This document shows, one piece after another, positions 33,263 to 42,351 of a stretch of DNA of 64,000 nt. Every line of letters begins with the position of its first letter. Positions within the stretch are counted from its first letter, which is position 1. The translations under genes and the position numbers were made by a program. The notes under the pieces are model-generated. The model worked only from the letters and a program-made list of their open reading frames with translations, was not told the DNA's origin and did no database searches. Source of the DNA: Nocardioides sp. W7 (GTDB lineage Bacteria; Actinomycetota; Actinomycetes; Propionibacteriales; Nocardioidaceae); assembly GCF_022919075.1 (NCBI RefSeq), contig NZ_CP095078.1, positions 2,170,001-2,234,000 on the forward strand. The letters are read 5' to 3'.

Positions 33263-34609
33263 GTGCCGTCGCAGACCAAGAAGAACCAGCGTTCTGCTCC
33301 CGCTCCCGCCACCGGTGCCCGCACCTACGTGCTCGACACCAGCGTGCTGCTCGCCGATCCCGGTGCGCTCAAGCGCTTCGCCGAGCACGAGGTGGTGCTG
33401 CCCGTCGTGGTGATCACCGAGCTGGAGGGGAAACGTCACCACCCCGAGCTCGGGTTCTTCGCGCGGGCCGCGCTGCGGATGCTCGACGAGCTGCGGATCA
33501 TCCACGGCCGGCTCGACGAGCCGGTCCCGGTCGGCGAGGAGGGCGGCTCGGTCCGCGTCGAGCTCAACCACACCGACCCTGCCGCGCTGCCTTCGGGCTT
33601 CCGGCTCGGCGACAACGACACCCGGATCCTCGCGGTCGCCAAGAACCTCGCCGACGAGGGAGCCGCCGTCACCCTGGTCTCGAAGGACCTGCCGCTGCGG
33701 ATCAAGGCCTCCGCCGTCGGCCTGGACGCCGAGGAGTACCGCGGCGAGGCGATCAGCGAGTCCGACACCGGCTACTCCGGGATGGCGGAGCTGGACGTGG
33801 AGGCCGCCGAGCTCGACGAGCTGTACGACGACGGCGTGCTCGACCTGCAGGTGGCTCGCGACCTGCCCTGCCACCAGGGCCTGGTGCTGCTCTCCGACCG
33901 TGGGACCGCGCTCGGCCGGGTCGGTGCCGACAAGCAGGTGCACCTGGTGCGCGGTGACCGGGAGGCCTTCGGGCTGCACGGCCGGTCGGCCGAGCAGCGG
34001 ATCGCGCTGGAGATGCTCCTCGACCCCGAGGTCGGCATCGTCTCCCTCGGCGGGCGCGCCGGCACGGGCAAGTCCGCGCTGGCGCTCTGCGCCGGCCTGG
34101 AGGCGGTCATGGAGCGTCGCCAGCACAAGAAGGTCGTCGTGTTCCGCCCGCTGTTCGCGGTCGGGGGACAGGAGCTGGGCTACCTGCCCGGCTCGGAGTC
34201 GGAGAAGATGTCGCCCTGGGGCCAGGCCGTCTTCGACACCCTCGGCGCGATGACCTCGCGCGACGTGATCGACGAGATCCTGGACCGGGGGATGCTCGAG
34301 GTGCTGCCGCTGACGCACATCCGCGGCCGCTCGCTCCAGGACGCGTTCGTCATCGTCGACGAGGCCCAGTCGCTGGAGCGCAACGTGCTGCTCACGGTGC
34401 TCTCGCGGATCGGCGCCAACTCCAAGGTGGTGCTCACCCACGACGTCGCGCAGCGCGACAACCTCCGGGTGGGCCGGCACGACGGCGTGGTTGCGGTCAT
34501 CGACAAGCTCAAGGGACACCCGCTCTTCGCCCACGTCACGCTGACCCGCTCGGAGCGCTCGCCGATCGCGGCGCTGGTGACCGAGATGCTGGAGAACGTC
34601 ACGCTGTGA
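33263..34609 (+). CDS. phoH2: PhoH2: PIN ribonuclease domain fused to PhoH ATPase
   Basis: 448 residues, GTG start with AGGGGTGAACC before it. PIN domain at about 20-165 with acidic residues in [18 protein letters not shown] and [11 protein letters not shown]. PhoH ATPase at about 245-448 with Walker [12 protein letters not shown] and Walker [13 protein letters not shown]. By family knowledge it is an RNA helicase/ribonuclease, often linked to toxin-antitoxin control of RNA. Full length. Confidence 0.9.
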   Translation: MPSQTKKNQRSAPAPATGARTYVLDTSVLLADPGALKRFAEHEVVLPVVVITELEGKRHHPELGFFARAALRMLDELRIIHGRLDEPVPVGEEGGSVRVELNHTDPAALPSGFRLGDNDTRILAVAKNLADEGAAVTLVSKDLPLRIKASAVGLDAEEYRGEAISESDTGYSGMAELDVEAAELDELYDDGVLDLQVARDLPCHQGLVLLSDRGTALGRVGADKQVHLVRGDREAFGLHGRSAEQRIALEMLLDPEVGIVSLGGRAGTGKSALALCAGLEAVMERRQHKKVVVFRPLFAVGGQELGYLPGSESEKMSPWGQAVFDTLGAMTSRDVIDEILDRGMLEVLPLTHIRGRSLQDAFVIVDEAQSLERNVLLTVLSRIGANSKVVLTHDVAQRDNLRVGRHDGVVAVIDKLKGHPLFAHVTLTRSERSPIAALVTEMLENVTL

Positions 34610-34726
34610 GCCCGGTCCCCTGAACCCGTGGCCGGAGGGCCTCCTGGGTCCGCTGTGACTCGTGAGGCACTCCGGTCGCGGGTGAAGGTCAACAAGCTGT
34701 CCGCACACCGGGTGTTCGGTTTGCGA

Positions 34727-34751
34727 CCACCCTGCTCGTCGGGCAGGGTGG
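34727..34751. other. Hairpin in the leader of the transglycosylase gene
   Basis: CCACCCTGC and GCAGGGTGG, perfect 9-bp arms, 22 nt before the start codon at 34774. It could be a phoH2 terminator or a leader structure. The 164-bp gap holds nothing else clear. Confidence 0.4.
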
Positions 34752-34773
34752 CCGGGACCCACGCCCCCTACCC

Positions 34774-35529
34774 GTGAGCCAATCCCCTGTGTCGAAGCAC
34801 CTGAAGCATGTCCCGAAGCACCGCGGTGCCCCGACTCGACCGGTGACGGCGGACGCGCCCAAGAAGGCGATCCGTACGACGCTGGTGATGTCCTCGCTGG
34901 CCGTCGCGGCGACCGGCGCGACCGTCTCCGCGGGCCTGCTCGGCTCGGCTCCGGCCAGCGTGACCATCGCCGCTGCCGACCTGGGGTCGACGACCGTCCC
35001 GCACCTGGCGTCGTCCGGCGCCGGCGCCTCCGCGGCGACTGACGCCGGTGACGCCGCCGAGACCGGTGCGGCGGCCTCGGCCGCTGAGTCGGCCCCGGCC
35101 GCCGAGGCTCCCGCGCGTACGCCGGTGCTCTCGCGCTCGGACCGTCGCGAAGCCGCCGACCCGGCCAAGGTCGCGGCCCTCTCGCAGGACGAGGGCGGCG
35201 CGATGAGCGTCACCGAGTCGCTCTCCGACGACAACCCGCGCGACATCGCCCGGGCGCTGCTCGGCGAGTTCGGCTTCTCGGGCGACCAGTTCAGCTGCCT
35301 CGACTCGCTGTGGACGCGCGAGTCCAACTGGACCTGGAACGCCGACAACCCGAGCTCCTCGGCGTACGGCATCCCCCAGGCGCTGCCCGGCTCCAAGATG
35401 TCGAGCGCCGGCGCCGACTGGGAGACCAACCCGGCCACCCAGATCCGCTGGGGCCTCGGCTACATCGACGATCGCTACGGCTCGCCCTGCGGCGCCTGGG
35501 GACACAGCCAGTCGCACGGTTGGTACTGA
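34774..35529 (+). CDS. Secreted transglycosylase-like / resuscitation-type protein
   Basis: 251 residues from a GTG. A basic N-terminus leads to a hydrophobic segment at about 33-55, then an Ala-rich low-complexity linker to residue 140. The C-terminal 80 residues are a lysozyme-like fold: LDSLWTRESNWTWNADNPSS has the catalytic Glu, followed by AYGIPQALPGSKM and WGLGYIDDRYGSPCGAW. This is the standard actinobacterial small transglycosylase-like protein acting on peptidoglycan. Confidence 0.85.
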   Translation: MSQSPVSKHLKHVPKHRGAPTRPVTADAPKKAIRTTLVMSSLAVAATGATVSAGLLGSAPASVTIAAADLGSTTVPHLASSGAGASAATDAGDAAETGAAASAAESAPAAEAPARTPVLSRSDRREAADPAKVAALSQDEGGAMSVTESLSDDNPRDIARALLGEFGFSGDQFSCLDSLWTRESNWTWNADNPSSSAYGIPQALPGSKMSSAGADWETNPATQIRWGLGYIDDRYGSPCGAWGHSQSHGWY

Positions 35530-35659
35530 GCGCGGCCGACGGACCCGCTCGTCCGTTCCTGGACGTGTGACCACTGCCTTCTCGGCAGTCCACGATCACG
35601 GCTTCTCGGACCCGTCCTGGTCGCCGACGCGGCGCCCGCGACAGCGCAGCTCGCTTCGC

Positions 35660-35776
35660 CGCTGCGCTCGCGGCGTAGAGCCCGACGAGCTCCTCGCCCA
35701 CGCCGTGCGCGGCGGATCGGCGGCGAACCCGAACTGCCTGTAGAGGTCGTTGCTGGAGGCGAAGAACAGTTCGCCC
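35660..35776 (-). pseudogene. Decayed duplicate of the SulP 3' end
   Basis: Matches 36905-37116 of the intact SulP gene, including the region coding GELFFASSNDLYTQF, but with an internal deletion of about 85 bp between two GCGCGGCG repeats, which shifts the frame. It lies just downstream of the Fic gene, so the toxin-antitoxin pair is bracketed by two SulP 3' ends in the same orientation. Confidence 0.75.
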
Positions 35777-35780
35777 ATGG

Positions 35781-36365
35781 TCAATATGCAGGGTCGTCTG
35801 TTAGCAGGTCGGCGAAGAGCTGTTCGAGTAGACCCAGGTCGGAGTCGACCTCCTTTCGAGCCTGATGGCACGCCTCGTGCAGCCGCTTCATGTCGATGGT
35901 GTCCCATGCAAGGCCGCGCCCGGAGCAGGCGAGGAGTTGATCAAAGAACTCCCGTTGAGTGCGTCCGTTGCCCTCGCGGAACGGATGTGCGTAGTTCGCG
36001 TAGTCGTACAGGTACGCAATCTCGGCTGCCAAGCCTGCCTCGGTGACGTCGGCAAGTCGGTTCGATTCAGCGATCCGCTGGGCGAAGTGCGACAGGGGCT
36101 GCATGATGTTGGACGGCGGCACGAACGACTCGCCGTTCCTGGATATCCCGACTTTTCGCAGTTGCCCTGCCCATTCGTATACATCCTGAAAGAGCTGTCG
36201 GTGCAGTCCGCACAGATGAGCCGCATCGAATGTCTGTCGAACGATGAGCGGACTAGCGCGCAGTTCCGCGACGCGTGCCTCGAGTAGGTCGTTTTCAGCA
36301 TCGCGTAACTCCGCCGACGTGGTGAGACCTAGTTTGTTCGCCAGCACACTTGTGCCAGGGATCAA
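35781..36365 (-). CDS. Fic-domain AMPylation toxin
   Basis: 194 residues from a TTG; frame similarity to Fic proteins (DQHEADWDAY before LIPGTSVLANKLG) continues upstream to about 36401, where a CTG overlaps the antitoxin stop, so the true start may be there. The Fic motif HPFREGNGRTQR is intact with its catalytic His. There is no inhibitory helix within the protein, which makes it class I and dependent on the separate antitoxin. Predicted to transfer AMP to a host protein. Lower GC than its neighbours, suggesting acquisition. Confidence 0.85.
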   Translation of the reverse strand: MIPGTSVLANKLGLTTSAELRDAENDLLEARVAELRASPLIVRQTFDAAHLCGLHRQLFQDVYEWAGQLRKVGISRNGESFVPPSNIMQPLSHFAQRIAESNRLADVTEAGLAAEIAYLYDYANYAHPFREGNGRTQREFFDQLLACSGRGLAWDTIDMKRLHEACHQARKEVDSDLGLLEQLFADLLTDDPAY

Positions 36366-36397
36366 GTATGCGTCCCAATCGGCTTCGTGCTGGTCGA

Positions 36398-36589
36398 TCA
36401 GCGCAGTCCGTATCGAGCTCGGACGCGGCTCCCCAACTGCTCCACGTCAATCTCGCCTCGCACATACGCGTCCTGGTCGGCGCGGGTGGCGTCGGTGCTT
36501 CGCGATCCCTCGAGTTGGTTGGTCTGCCGGGCGGCGCGGATCGCTCGTTCCCTGCGCTCCTGCTCGACTTGTGACCTGTGCTGGGGCAT
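36398..36589 (-). CDS. Fic antitoxin, VbhA/FicA-like
   Basis: 63 residues; ATG preceded by GGAGGATGGG. It contains TNQLEGS, which fits the class I inhibition motif (S/T)xxxE(G/N) that blocks ATP orientation in the Fic active site. The remainder is charged and helical (EQERRERAIRAARQ..., DAYVRGEIDVEQLGSRVRARYG). It precedes the toxin and is probably coupled to it. The 281-bp gap upstream, to SulP, holds no gene. Confidence 0.8.
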   Translation of the reverse strand: MPQHRSQVEQERRERAIRAARQTNQLEGSRSTDATRADQDAYVRGEIDVEQLGSRVRARYGLR

Positions 36590-36870
36590 CCCATCCTCCG
36601 TCTCTTCCTCGATGCTATCCGCGGTCGGCGACAGTTGACGCCGGACACGGCGTTCACTCCGCCGGTTCGTTGCAGAGGGGCAGTTGGACGTCAGCGGGAA
36701 CTACCGCCAGCTCACCGGCCTCTCCCACCCAGGAGGAACTCGCATGACAACGCTGCCATCAAGGACAGCGACGCCACTAAGGCGAATCATTGCCGGGAAG
36801 CAGCACCGACATCGTCGTCCGGATGGGCAAAACGACCTCTCGGACCTCAAGATTCGGTTCGCAACCGAAG

Positions 36871-38358
36871 CTAGCCCAGATTGCCGCTCAGCCGCGCGTG
36901 CATGGCCGCGCTCGCGGCGTTGAGCCCGACGATCTCCAGGCTCACCCCGCGCGCGGCGTACTTCGTCTCGACCGCGTCCAGCGCGGCGACCGTCGAGGCG
37001 TCCCAGACGTGGGAGTCGCTGAGGTCGACGACGACGCGCGGCGGATCGGCGGCGTACTCGAACTGCGTGTAGAGGTCGTTGCTGGAGGCGAAGAACAGCT
37101 CGCCCGTGACGCGGTACGTCGCGGTACGGCCGTCGGGTGACAGCTCGCGGGTGACCTCGGCCAGGTGCGCGACCCGGCGGGCGAAGAGCATCATCGCGAC
37201 GAGCACGCCGGCGACCACGCCGATCGCGAGGTTCTCGGTGGCGACGACGACGGCGACGGTCACGATCATCACCGCGGTCTCGCTGCGGGGCATCCGGCGC
37301 AGCGTCGCGGGCCGGACGCTGTGCCAGTCGAAGGTGGTCACGGCGACCACGACCATCACGCAGGCCAGCGCCACCATCGGGATCCGCCCGACCGTCTCGC
37401 CTAGCCCGACGACCAGGACCAGCAGCCAGACCCCGGTCATGAACGCCGAGACCCGGGTGCGGGCGCCGGCCTCCTTGACGTTGACCATCGTCTGGCCGAT
37501 CATCGCGCAGCCGCCCATGCCGCCGAAGAAGCCGGTGACCAGGTTGGCGCCGCCCTGGCCGAGGGCCTCGCGGGTCTTGCTGGAGCGGGTGTCGGTGAGG
37601 TCGTCGACCAGCTTGGCGGTCATCAGCGACTCCATCAGCCCCACCAGCGCCATCGCGAGGGCGTACGGCGCGATGACGCCCATCGTGTCGCCGGTCATCG
37701 GGACGTCCGGCCAGACCAGGCCCGGGAGGCTGCTGGGCAGCTCGCCCTCCCCGGAGAGCAGGGGTACGTCGAGGCCCCCGGCCGCCACCAGCACCGCCAG
37801 CAGCAGCACCGCGACGAGCGGGGCGGGCACCACCCGGGTGAGCCGGGGGAGCAGCACCAGCACCAGGATCGCCAGCACGGCGAGTGCGTAGACCGCCCCG
37901 CCGTCGCCGACGAGGTGCGGCACCTGGGCGGCGAAGATCAGGATGCAGAGCGCGTTGACGAAGCCGACCATCACCGAGCGCGGGATGAACCGCATCAGCC
38001 GGCCCAGCCCGGCCAGCCCGAGCCCGAGCTGCATGACGCCGGCGAGCAGCACGGTCGCGATGAGGTACTCCATGCCGTGCGACGCCACCAGTGGCGCGAT
38101 GACCAGCGCGGTCGCACCCGCGGCGCCGGAGACCATCGCCGGCCGGCCGCCGAGCACGGCCGCGGTGATCGCCATCGTGAAGCTGGTGAACAGCCCCACC
38201 CGCGGGTCGACGCCTGCGAGCACCGAGAAGGACAATGCCTCGGGGATCATCGCCAGCGCGACGACCAGCCCCGCCACCACCTCGGTGCGCAGCAGCCGGG
38301 GCGAGCGCAGGACGCTCAGGACCGAGGGGCTGGCGGACGCGGCGGGAGTGACGGGCAC
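36871..38358 (-). CDS. SulP-family anion transporter
   Basis: 495 residues from a GTG. Ten to twelve membrane helices with the SulP signature region (VVALAMIPEALSFSVLAGVDP) and a C-terminal STAS domain at about 395-490 (GELFFASSNDLYTQFEYAAD, VVVDLSDSHVWDASTVAALD). Likely sulfate or bicarbonate uptake with Na+ or H+; the substrate cannot be told. No carbonic anhydrase fusion. Confidence 0.85.
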   Translation of the reverse strand: MPVTPAASASPSVLSVLRSPRLLRTEVVAGLVVALAMIPEALSFSVLAGVDPRVGLFTSFTMAITAAVLGGRPAMVSGAAGATALVIAPLVASHGMEYLIATVLLAGVMQLGLGLAGLGRLMRFIPRSVMVGFVNALCILIFAAQVPHLVGDGGAVYALAVLAILVLVLLPRLTRVVPAPLVAVLLLAVLVAAGGLDVPLLSGEGELPSSLPGLVWPDVPMTGDTMGVIAPYALAMALVGLMESLMTAKLVDDLTDTRSSKTREALGQGGANLVTGFFGGMGGCAMIGQTMVNVKEAGARTRVSAFMTGVWLLVLVVGLGETVGRIPMVALACVMVVVAVTTFDWHSVRPATLRRMPRSETAVMIVTVAVVVATENLAIGVVAGVLVAMMLFARRVAHLAEVTRELSPDGRTATYRVTGELFFASSNDLYTQFEYAADPPRVVVDLSDSHVWDASTVAALDAVETKYAARGVSLEIVGLNAASAAMHARLSGNLG

Positions 38359-38419
38359 CGGAGAAGGCTAGGAGCCTCTTCACCTCACCCGTGAACCGGC
38401 GGCCCCGGGGCGGGACGCC

Positions 38420-38474
38420 GACCCGTCACTTTCTCGGCCCTTTTCTCGGCGTGTCGGCGAGGGATCGACGGGTC
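38420..38474. repeat. 55-bp inverted repeat, left copy, upstream of the HIT gene
   Basis: Begins GACCCGTCACTTTCTCGGC and ends GACGGGTC; the ends are themselves inverted. It matches the reverse complement of 38983-39037 at 47 of 55 positions by eye. It ends 21 bp before the HIT start codon. Confidence 0.75.
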
Positions 38475-38495
38475 GACCGAGGATGGACTGAGGCC

Positions 38496-38984
38496 ATGAC
38501 CCCGGACTTCCGCGCCGACCGGGTCGGCACCGCCCTCGCGGGCACCAACCCGACCGTGCTGCGCCGGTTGCGCGCCGGGTTCGCGGTGATCGGCGACAAC
38601 CAGCACCTGCCGGGCTACTGCGTGCTGCTCAGCGACACGCCTGGCGTCGACCAGCTGACCGACCTTCCCCCGGAGCGCCAGCTGGTGTTCCTCGAGGACA
38701 TGGCGATCCTGGGCCGAGCCGTCTCCGCGGTCTGCGCGCGTCGCGACCCGGACGGGTTCCGACGGATCAACCTGGAGATCCAGGGCAACACCGACGCGTT
38801 CCTGCACGCCCACGTGACGCCGCGCTACCACGACGAGCCGGCCGCCGTACGGGGCTGGCCGGCCGCCCTGTGGCACTGGGAGAATCTGGTCCCGGCCGCG
38901 CCCGCCCTCGACCCGTCGTACGACGAACTCCGCCGCGAGCTCGGCGCGGAGATCGACCACCAGCTCGCGCTGGCCGCGGACTGA
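38496..38984 (+). CDS. HIT-like nucleotide hydrolase/transferase
   Basis: 162 residues. The motif HAHVTPRYHDEP is a HIT-type H-x-H triad region, with NLEIQGN before it as in diadenosine polyphosphate hydrolases. Residues 35-65 (GDNQHLPGYCVLLSDTPGV) fit the HIT N-terminal strand region. The gene is exactly enclosed by 55-bp inverted repeats; the right one overlaps its stop codon. Substrate unknown. Confidence 0.8.
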   Translation: MTPDFRADRVGTALAGTNPTVLRRLRAGFAVIGDNQHLPGYCVLLSDTPGVDQLTDLPPERQLVFLEDMAILGRAVSAVCARRDPDGFRRINLEIQGNTDAFLHAHVTPRYHDEPAAVRGWPAALWHWENLVPAAPALDPSYDELRRELGAEIDHQLALAAD

Positions 38985-39037
38985 CCCGTCAATCGTTCGC
39001 CGACACACCGCGAAATCCGCCGAGAAAGTGACGGGTC
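38983..39037. repeat. 55-bp inverted repeat, right copy, overlapping the HIT stop codon
   Basis: Begins GACCCGTC, the first two bases being part of the HIT stop codon TGA, and ends GACGGGTC. Reverse-complement partner of 38420-38474. It ends just before the fumC stop, so it also fills the convergent gap. Confidence 0.75.
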
Positions 39038-39041
39038 GCGC

Positions 39042-40433
39042 TCAGGGGCGGGTCATCGATTCCACGTCGAGGGCCTCGTCCAGCTGCTGCTCGGTGAGCT
39101 CGCCACGGTCGACGTAGCCCAGGGCGAGGACGGTCTCGCGGATGGTGGCGCCGTCGGCGAGGGCCTTCTTGGCGACCTTGGCGGCAGCCTCGTAGCCGAG
39201 GTACTTGTTCAGGGGGGTGACGACCGAGGGGGAGGACTCGGCGTACTGGCGCATCCGCTCGGGGTTGGCGGTGATGCCGTCGACACAGCGCTCGGCAAGC
39301 ACCCGGGAGGCGGCGGCGAGCAGGCGGGTGGACTCCAGCACGTTGCGGGCGATGACGGGCATCGCGACGTTGAGCTCGAAGCTGCCGCTGGCGCCGGCCG
39401 CGGTCACCGCGGCGTCGTTGCCGATCACCTGGAAGCAGACCATCAGGGTCGCCTCGGGCAGCACCGGGTTCACCTTGCCGGGCATGATGCTCGACCCCGG
39501 CTGCAGGTCGGGGAGGTGGATCTCCGAGAGCCCGGTGGTCGGGCCCGACGACATCCAGCGCATGTCGTTGCAGACCTTGGTGAGGCCGACGGCGTACGTC
39601 TTCAGTACGCCGCTGAGCTCGACCAGCGAGTCGCGGGTGCCCTGGGCCTCGAAGTGGTTGCGGGCCTCGGTGAACTCCTGGCCGGTCAGCTCGCTGAGCA
39701 CCTCGATCGCCCGGGCCGCGAAGCCGGCCGGCGTGTTGATGCCGGTGCCGACGGCGGTGCCGCCCAGCGGCAGCTCGCGGACCCGCGGGAGCACGGATTG
39801 CAGGCGCTCGGCGGCGTAGCGGACCGTGGCGGCGTACCCGGAGAACTCCTGGCCGAGCATCACCGGCGTCGCATCCATCAGGTGCGTGCGCCCGGACTTC
39901 ACCAGACCGGCGAACTCCTCGGCCTTCGCCTCCAGGCTGGTGCCGAGTGCGTCGAGCGCCGGGAGCAGGTCGTCGACGACCGCGAGCGTCGCGGCGACGT
40001 GGATCGCGGTCGGGAACGTGTCGTTGCTCGACTGGCTGGCGTTGACGTGGTCGTTGGGGTGCACCTCGGTGCCGGCCCGGGCGGCGAGGCCGGCGACCAC
40101 CTCGTTGGTGTTCATGTTCGAGCTGGTGCCCGAGCCGGTCTGGAAGACGTCGATCGGGAACTGCGCGTCGTGCCGGCCGGCCGCGACCTCGGCGGCGGCG
40201 GCGCGGATGGCCTCGGCCTGAGGCGCGTCGAGGACGCCGAGGTCCTGGTTGGCCTGGGCGGCGGCCTGCTTGACGGTGCCGAGCGCCTGGATCAGGCGCG
40301 GCTCGATCGGCGTGCCGCTGATCGGGAAGTTCTCGACCGCGCGCTGCGTCTGCGCCCGCCAGAGGGCGTCGCGCGGGACGAGGACCTCGCCCATGGAGTC
40401 GTGCTCGGTCCGGAACTGCTGGTCGTCGCTCAC
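39042..40433 (-). CDS. fumC: Class II fumarate hydratase
   Basis: 463 residues from a GTG that overlaps the stop of the upstream gene (GTGA). The superfamily signature [11 protein letters not shown] is intact; [22 protein letters not shown] and [14 protein letters not shown] are the other active-site regions. Interconverts fumarate and malate in the TCA cycle without an iron-sulfur cluster. A class I fumarase is also encoded at 45149, so two unrelated enzymes for the same step are present. Confidence 0.95.
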   Translation of the reverse strand: MSDDQQFRTEHDSMGEVLVPRDALWRAQTQRAVENFPISGTPIEPRLIQALGTVKQAAAQANQDLGVLDAPQAEAIRAAAAEVAAGRHDAQFPIDVFQTGSGTSSNMNTNEVVAGLAARAGTEVHPNDHVNASQSSNDTFPTAIHVAATLAVVDDLLPALDALGTSLEAKAEEFAGLVKSGRTHLMDATPVMLGQEFSGYAATVRYAAERLQSVLPRVRELPLGGTAVGTGINTPAGFAARAIEVLSELTGQEFTEARNHFEAQGTRDSLVELSGVLKTYAVGLTKVCNDMRWMSSGPTTGLSEIHLPDLQPGSSIMPGKVNPVLPEATLMVCFQVIGNDAAVTAAGASGSFELNVAMPVIARNVLESTRLLAAASRVLAERCVDGITANPERMRQYAESSPSVVTPLNKYLGYEAAAKVAKKALADGATIRETVLALGYVDRGELTEQQLDEALDVESMTRP

Positions 40434-41113
40434 GTCGCCGACGGTACCCGCGCGACGTAGAGCCAGTAGTGCTCGTCACGGTCCTGCAGCCGGACCTCGT
40501 GCGGCAGTGCCTCGGCGGCGCCGAAGACCTGCAGGAGGGCCTGCCCGAGCTCCGGCGCCTCGGCCGCCGACCACACCACGATCGCGCCGCCGGGCCGCAG
40601 CACCGCGCGCACGGTCTGCAGGAAGTCGTTCTGGTAGAGCCGCGCGTTGGTGTCGTGGACCAGGTAGCCCGGACCGTTGTCGACGTCCAGCAGCACCAGG
40701 TCGTACGACGCCGGCCGGGCCTCGGCCATCGCGACCGCGATGTCGGCCACCACGACCGCGACCCGCTCGTCGGCCAGCAGGGCGGGCCCGTGCGGGACGG
40801 TGCCGTCGCGCAGCCACCCGACCAGGGCGTCCTCGATCTCGACGACGGCGCACCGCGCGACGCGGCTGTCGGCGAGCACCTCGTGCATGGTGAAGCCCAG
40901 GCCGAGGCCGCCGACCACGACCGCCTGCGGGTCCTCGACGAGTGCGAGCGCGGCGGTCGCCAGGGCCTGCTCGGTGCTGGTCTCGAGGGTGTCCATCACG
41001 AACACCCCGTTGGCGCGCAGCTCCAGCACCGCGGGCGCGCCCTCCTCGCGGCGCTCCCGCAGGACCAGCTCCCCGCGCTCGGACTCGGCTCGGGCGATCT
41101 CGACGTACTCCAC
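40430..41113 (-). CDS. Spermidine-synthase-like methyltransferase-fold protein
   Basis: 227 residues, GTG start. A Rossmann fold with [16 protein letters not shown] as the SAM-binding loop, [12 protein letters not shown] at strand 2 and [13 protein letters not shown] at strand 4. This matches stand-alone spermidine-synthase-like proteins of actinobacteria, which lack the N-terminal beta domain. The DxGG-type glycine loop lacks the canonical DGG, so a polyamine product is uncertain. Operonic with fumC. Confidence 0.75.
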   Translation of the reverse strand: MEYVEIARAESERGELVLRERREEGAPAVLELRANGVFVMDTLETSTEQALATAALALVEDPQAVVVGGLGLGFTMHEVLADSRVARCAVVEIEDALVGWLRDGTVPHGPALLADERVAVVVADIAVAMAEARPASYDLVLLDVDNGPGYLVHDTNARLYQNDFLQTVRAVLRPGGAIVVWSAAEAPELGQALLQVFGAAEALPHEVRLQDRDEHYWLYVARVPSAT

Positions 41114-41239
41114 GGGGACAGCCTGCCAAGTCGGAGCTCACGTCGGGACGCTGGGCCCGTCCTCCTGAAGGGTGAGGTTGGCGCCCCAGAGCACGGATAC
41201 CGGACGCGAAAGACATCCGCTCACCCACGGAGGAACCCG

Positions 41240-41905
41240 ATGACGACCGACCAGTCTGCCCGAGAACGGGCGCAGGAGACGGCAGGAACCGCGGCCGACG
41301 AGGGCAAGCACGTCGCCGGCGCGGCCAAGGAGGAGGCGCAGCGCGTCGCCTCCGAGGCGACGACCCAGGTCAGGGGCGTCCTCAACGACGCCCTGGGCCA
41401 GGTCAGCGAGCAGTCCGCCGCACAGAAGGACCGACTCGCGAGCACGCTGCACACCCTGGGCGACGACCTCGACTCGATGGCCGGCCAGGGCACGCCCGGG
41501 CTCGCCACCGACCTGGCCCGTCAGGTGTCGGGTCAGGTCCGGACCCTCACCTCCCACCTGGAGAACCGCGAGCCGAGCGAGCTGCTCGACGACGTCCGGC
41601 AGTTCGCGCGGCGGCGGCCGGGCACCTTCCTGCTCGGCGCCCTCGTCGCGGGCGTCGTGGTGGGCCGCCTGGCCCGGGGTACTGCTGACGGCATCGCCGC
41701 CGCGGAGGCGGCTCCCACGCCGGTCACCCCGGCCCCGTCGACCCCCGCGCCCTCGCCCGTCACTCCCGCCGAGCCGGCGTTCACCCCCGGCCTGAGCACC
41801 GATCCGCCCGTGCAGCCGCCGGTCGTCCCGGCGCCGCCGCCGATGAGCACGCCCGAGGCCGGGTACGGCGGGCGCGGCCTCGGTGGCGACGAGGACCTGC
41901 GATGA
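41240..41905 (+). CDS. Helical membrane-associated stress protein with Pro-rich tail
   Basis: 221 residues; ATG with GGAGGAACCCG before it. Residues 1-95 are amphipathic helix rich in Ala, Gln and Glu; about 125-145 form one membrane helix (GTFLLGALVAGVVVGRLA), preceded by an ARRRPG motif typical of this family. The last 70 residues are Pro/Thr-rich. First gene of a three-gene operon (with the PF07332 and DUF3618 proteins) widespread in actinobacteria. Confidence 0.75.
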   Translation: MTTDQSARERAQETAGTAADEGKHVAGAAKEEAQRVASEATTQVRGVLNDALGQVSEQSAAQKDRLASTLHTLGDDLDSMAGQGTPGLATDLARQVSGQVRTLTSHLENREPSELLDDVRQFARRRPGTFLLGALVAGVVVGRLARGTADGIAAAEAAPTPVTPAPSTPAPSPVTPAEPAFTPGLSTDPPVQPPVVPAPPPMSTPEAGYGGRGLGGDEDLR

Positions 41906-42351
41906 CCGAGCCACGGAGCGGGCCACTGGGCGAGCCACTGGGCGACCCTCTGGGCGAGCCGGGTCTCCGGCCCGACGAACGGTCTCTCGGGGAGATCGTC
42001 GGCGACGTCGCCACGGACCTCTCGACGCTGATCAAGCAGGAGATGGACCTCGCGAAGGTCGAGCTGAAGGAGGAGGTGGCGAAGGCGGGCAAGGGTGCCG
42101 GGCTGCTCGGCGGCGCCGGGCTCTCGGCGTACATGGTCCTGCTCTTCCTCTCCCTCACCATCGTCTTCGCCCTCGACGAGGCGCTGCCCCTGTGGGCCGC
42201 GGCGCTGATCGTCACCGCGTTGTGGGGCATTGCCGCAGCGGTCCTCGCGATGACCGGCCGGACCGCGCTGAAGAAGAGCAACCCGCAGCTGCCGAAGACG
42301 CAGCAGACACTCAAGGAGGACGCAGCATGGGCGAAAGCACAGAAGAGCTGA
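41902..42351 (+). CDS. PF07332 (phage holin III / Actinobacterial holin-X) membrane protein
   Basis: 149 residues, ATGA overlap with the previous gene. The helix LSTLIKQEMDLAKVELKEEV is the hallmark of the family; two membrane helices follow at about 72-95 and 100-120. Despite the family name it is not phage-borne. Lys-rich C-terminus. Confidence 0.85.
   Translation: MTEPRSGPLGEPLGDPLGEPGLRPDERSLGEIVGDVATDLSTLIKQEMDLAKVELKEEVAKAGKGAGLLGGAGLSAYMVLLFLSLTIVFALDEALPLWAAALIVTALWGIAAAVLAMTGRTALKKSNPQLPKTQQTLKEDAAWAKAQKS

Noticed and set aside
34610..34773. A c-di-AMP (ydaO-type) riboswitch before the transglycosylase gene
   Set aside because: Such switches precede this gene family in many actinobacteria, but the conserved core sequences could not be identified; only one 9-bp hairpin is seen.
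36295..36657. A gene overlapping the Fic antitoxin in another frame
   Set aside because: Its translation has no domain and it conflicts with the antitoxin, which has a ribosome binding site and the TxxxEG inhibition motif.
41902..42351. A prophage remnant, because of the holin-like protein
   Set aside because: This family is a standard chromosomal actinobacterial membrane protein and no phage gene is nearby.
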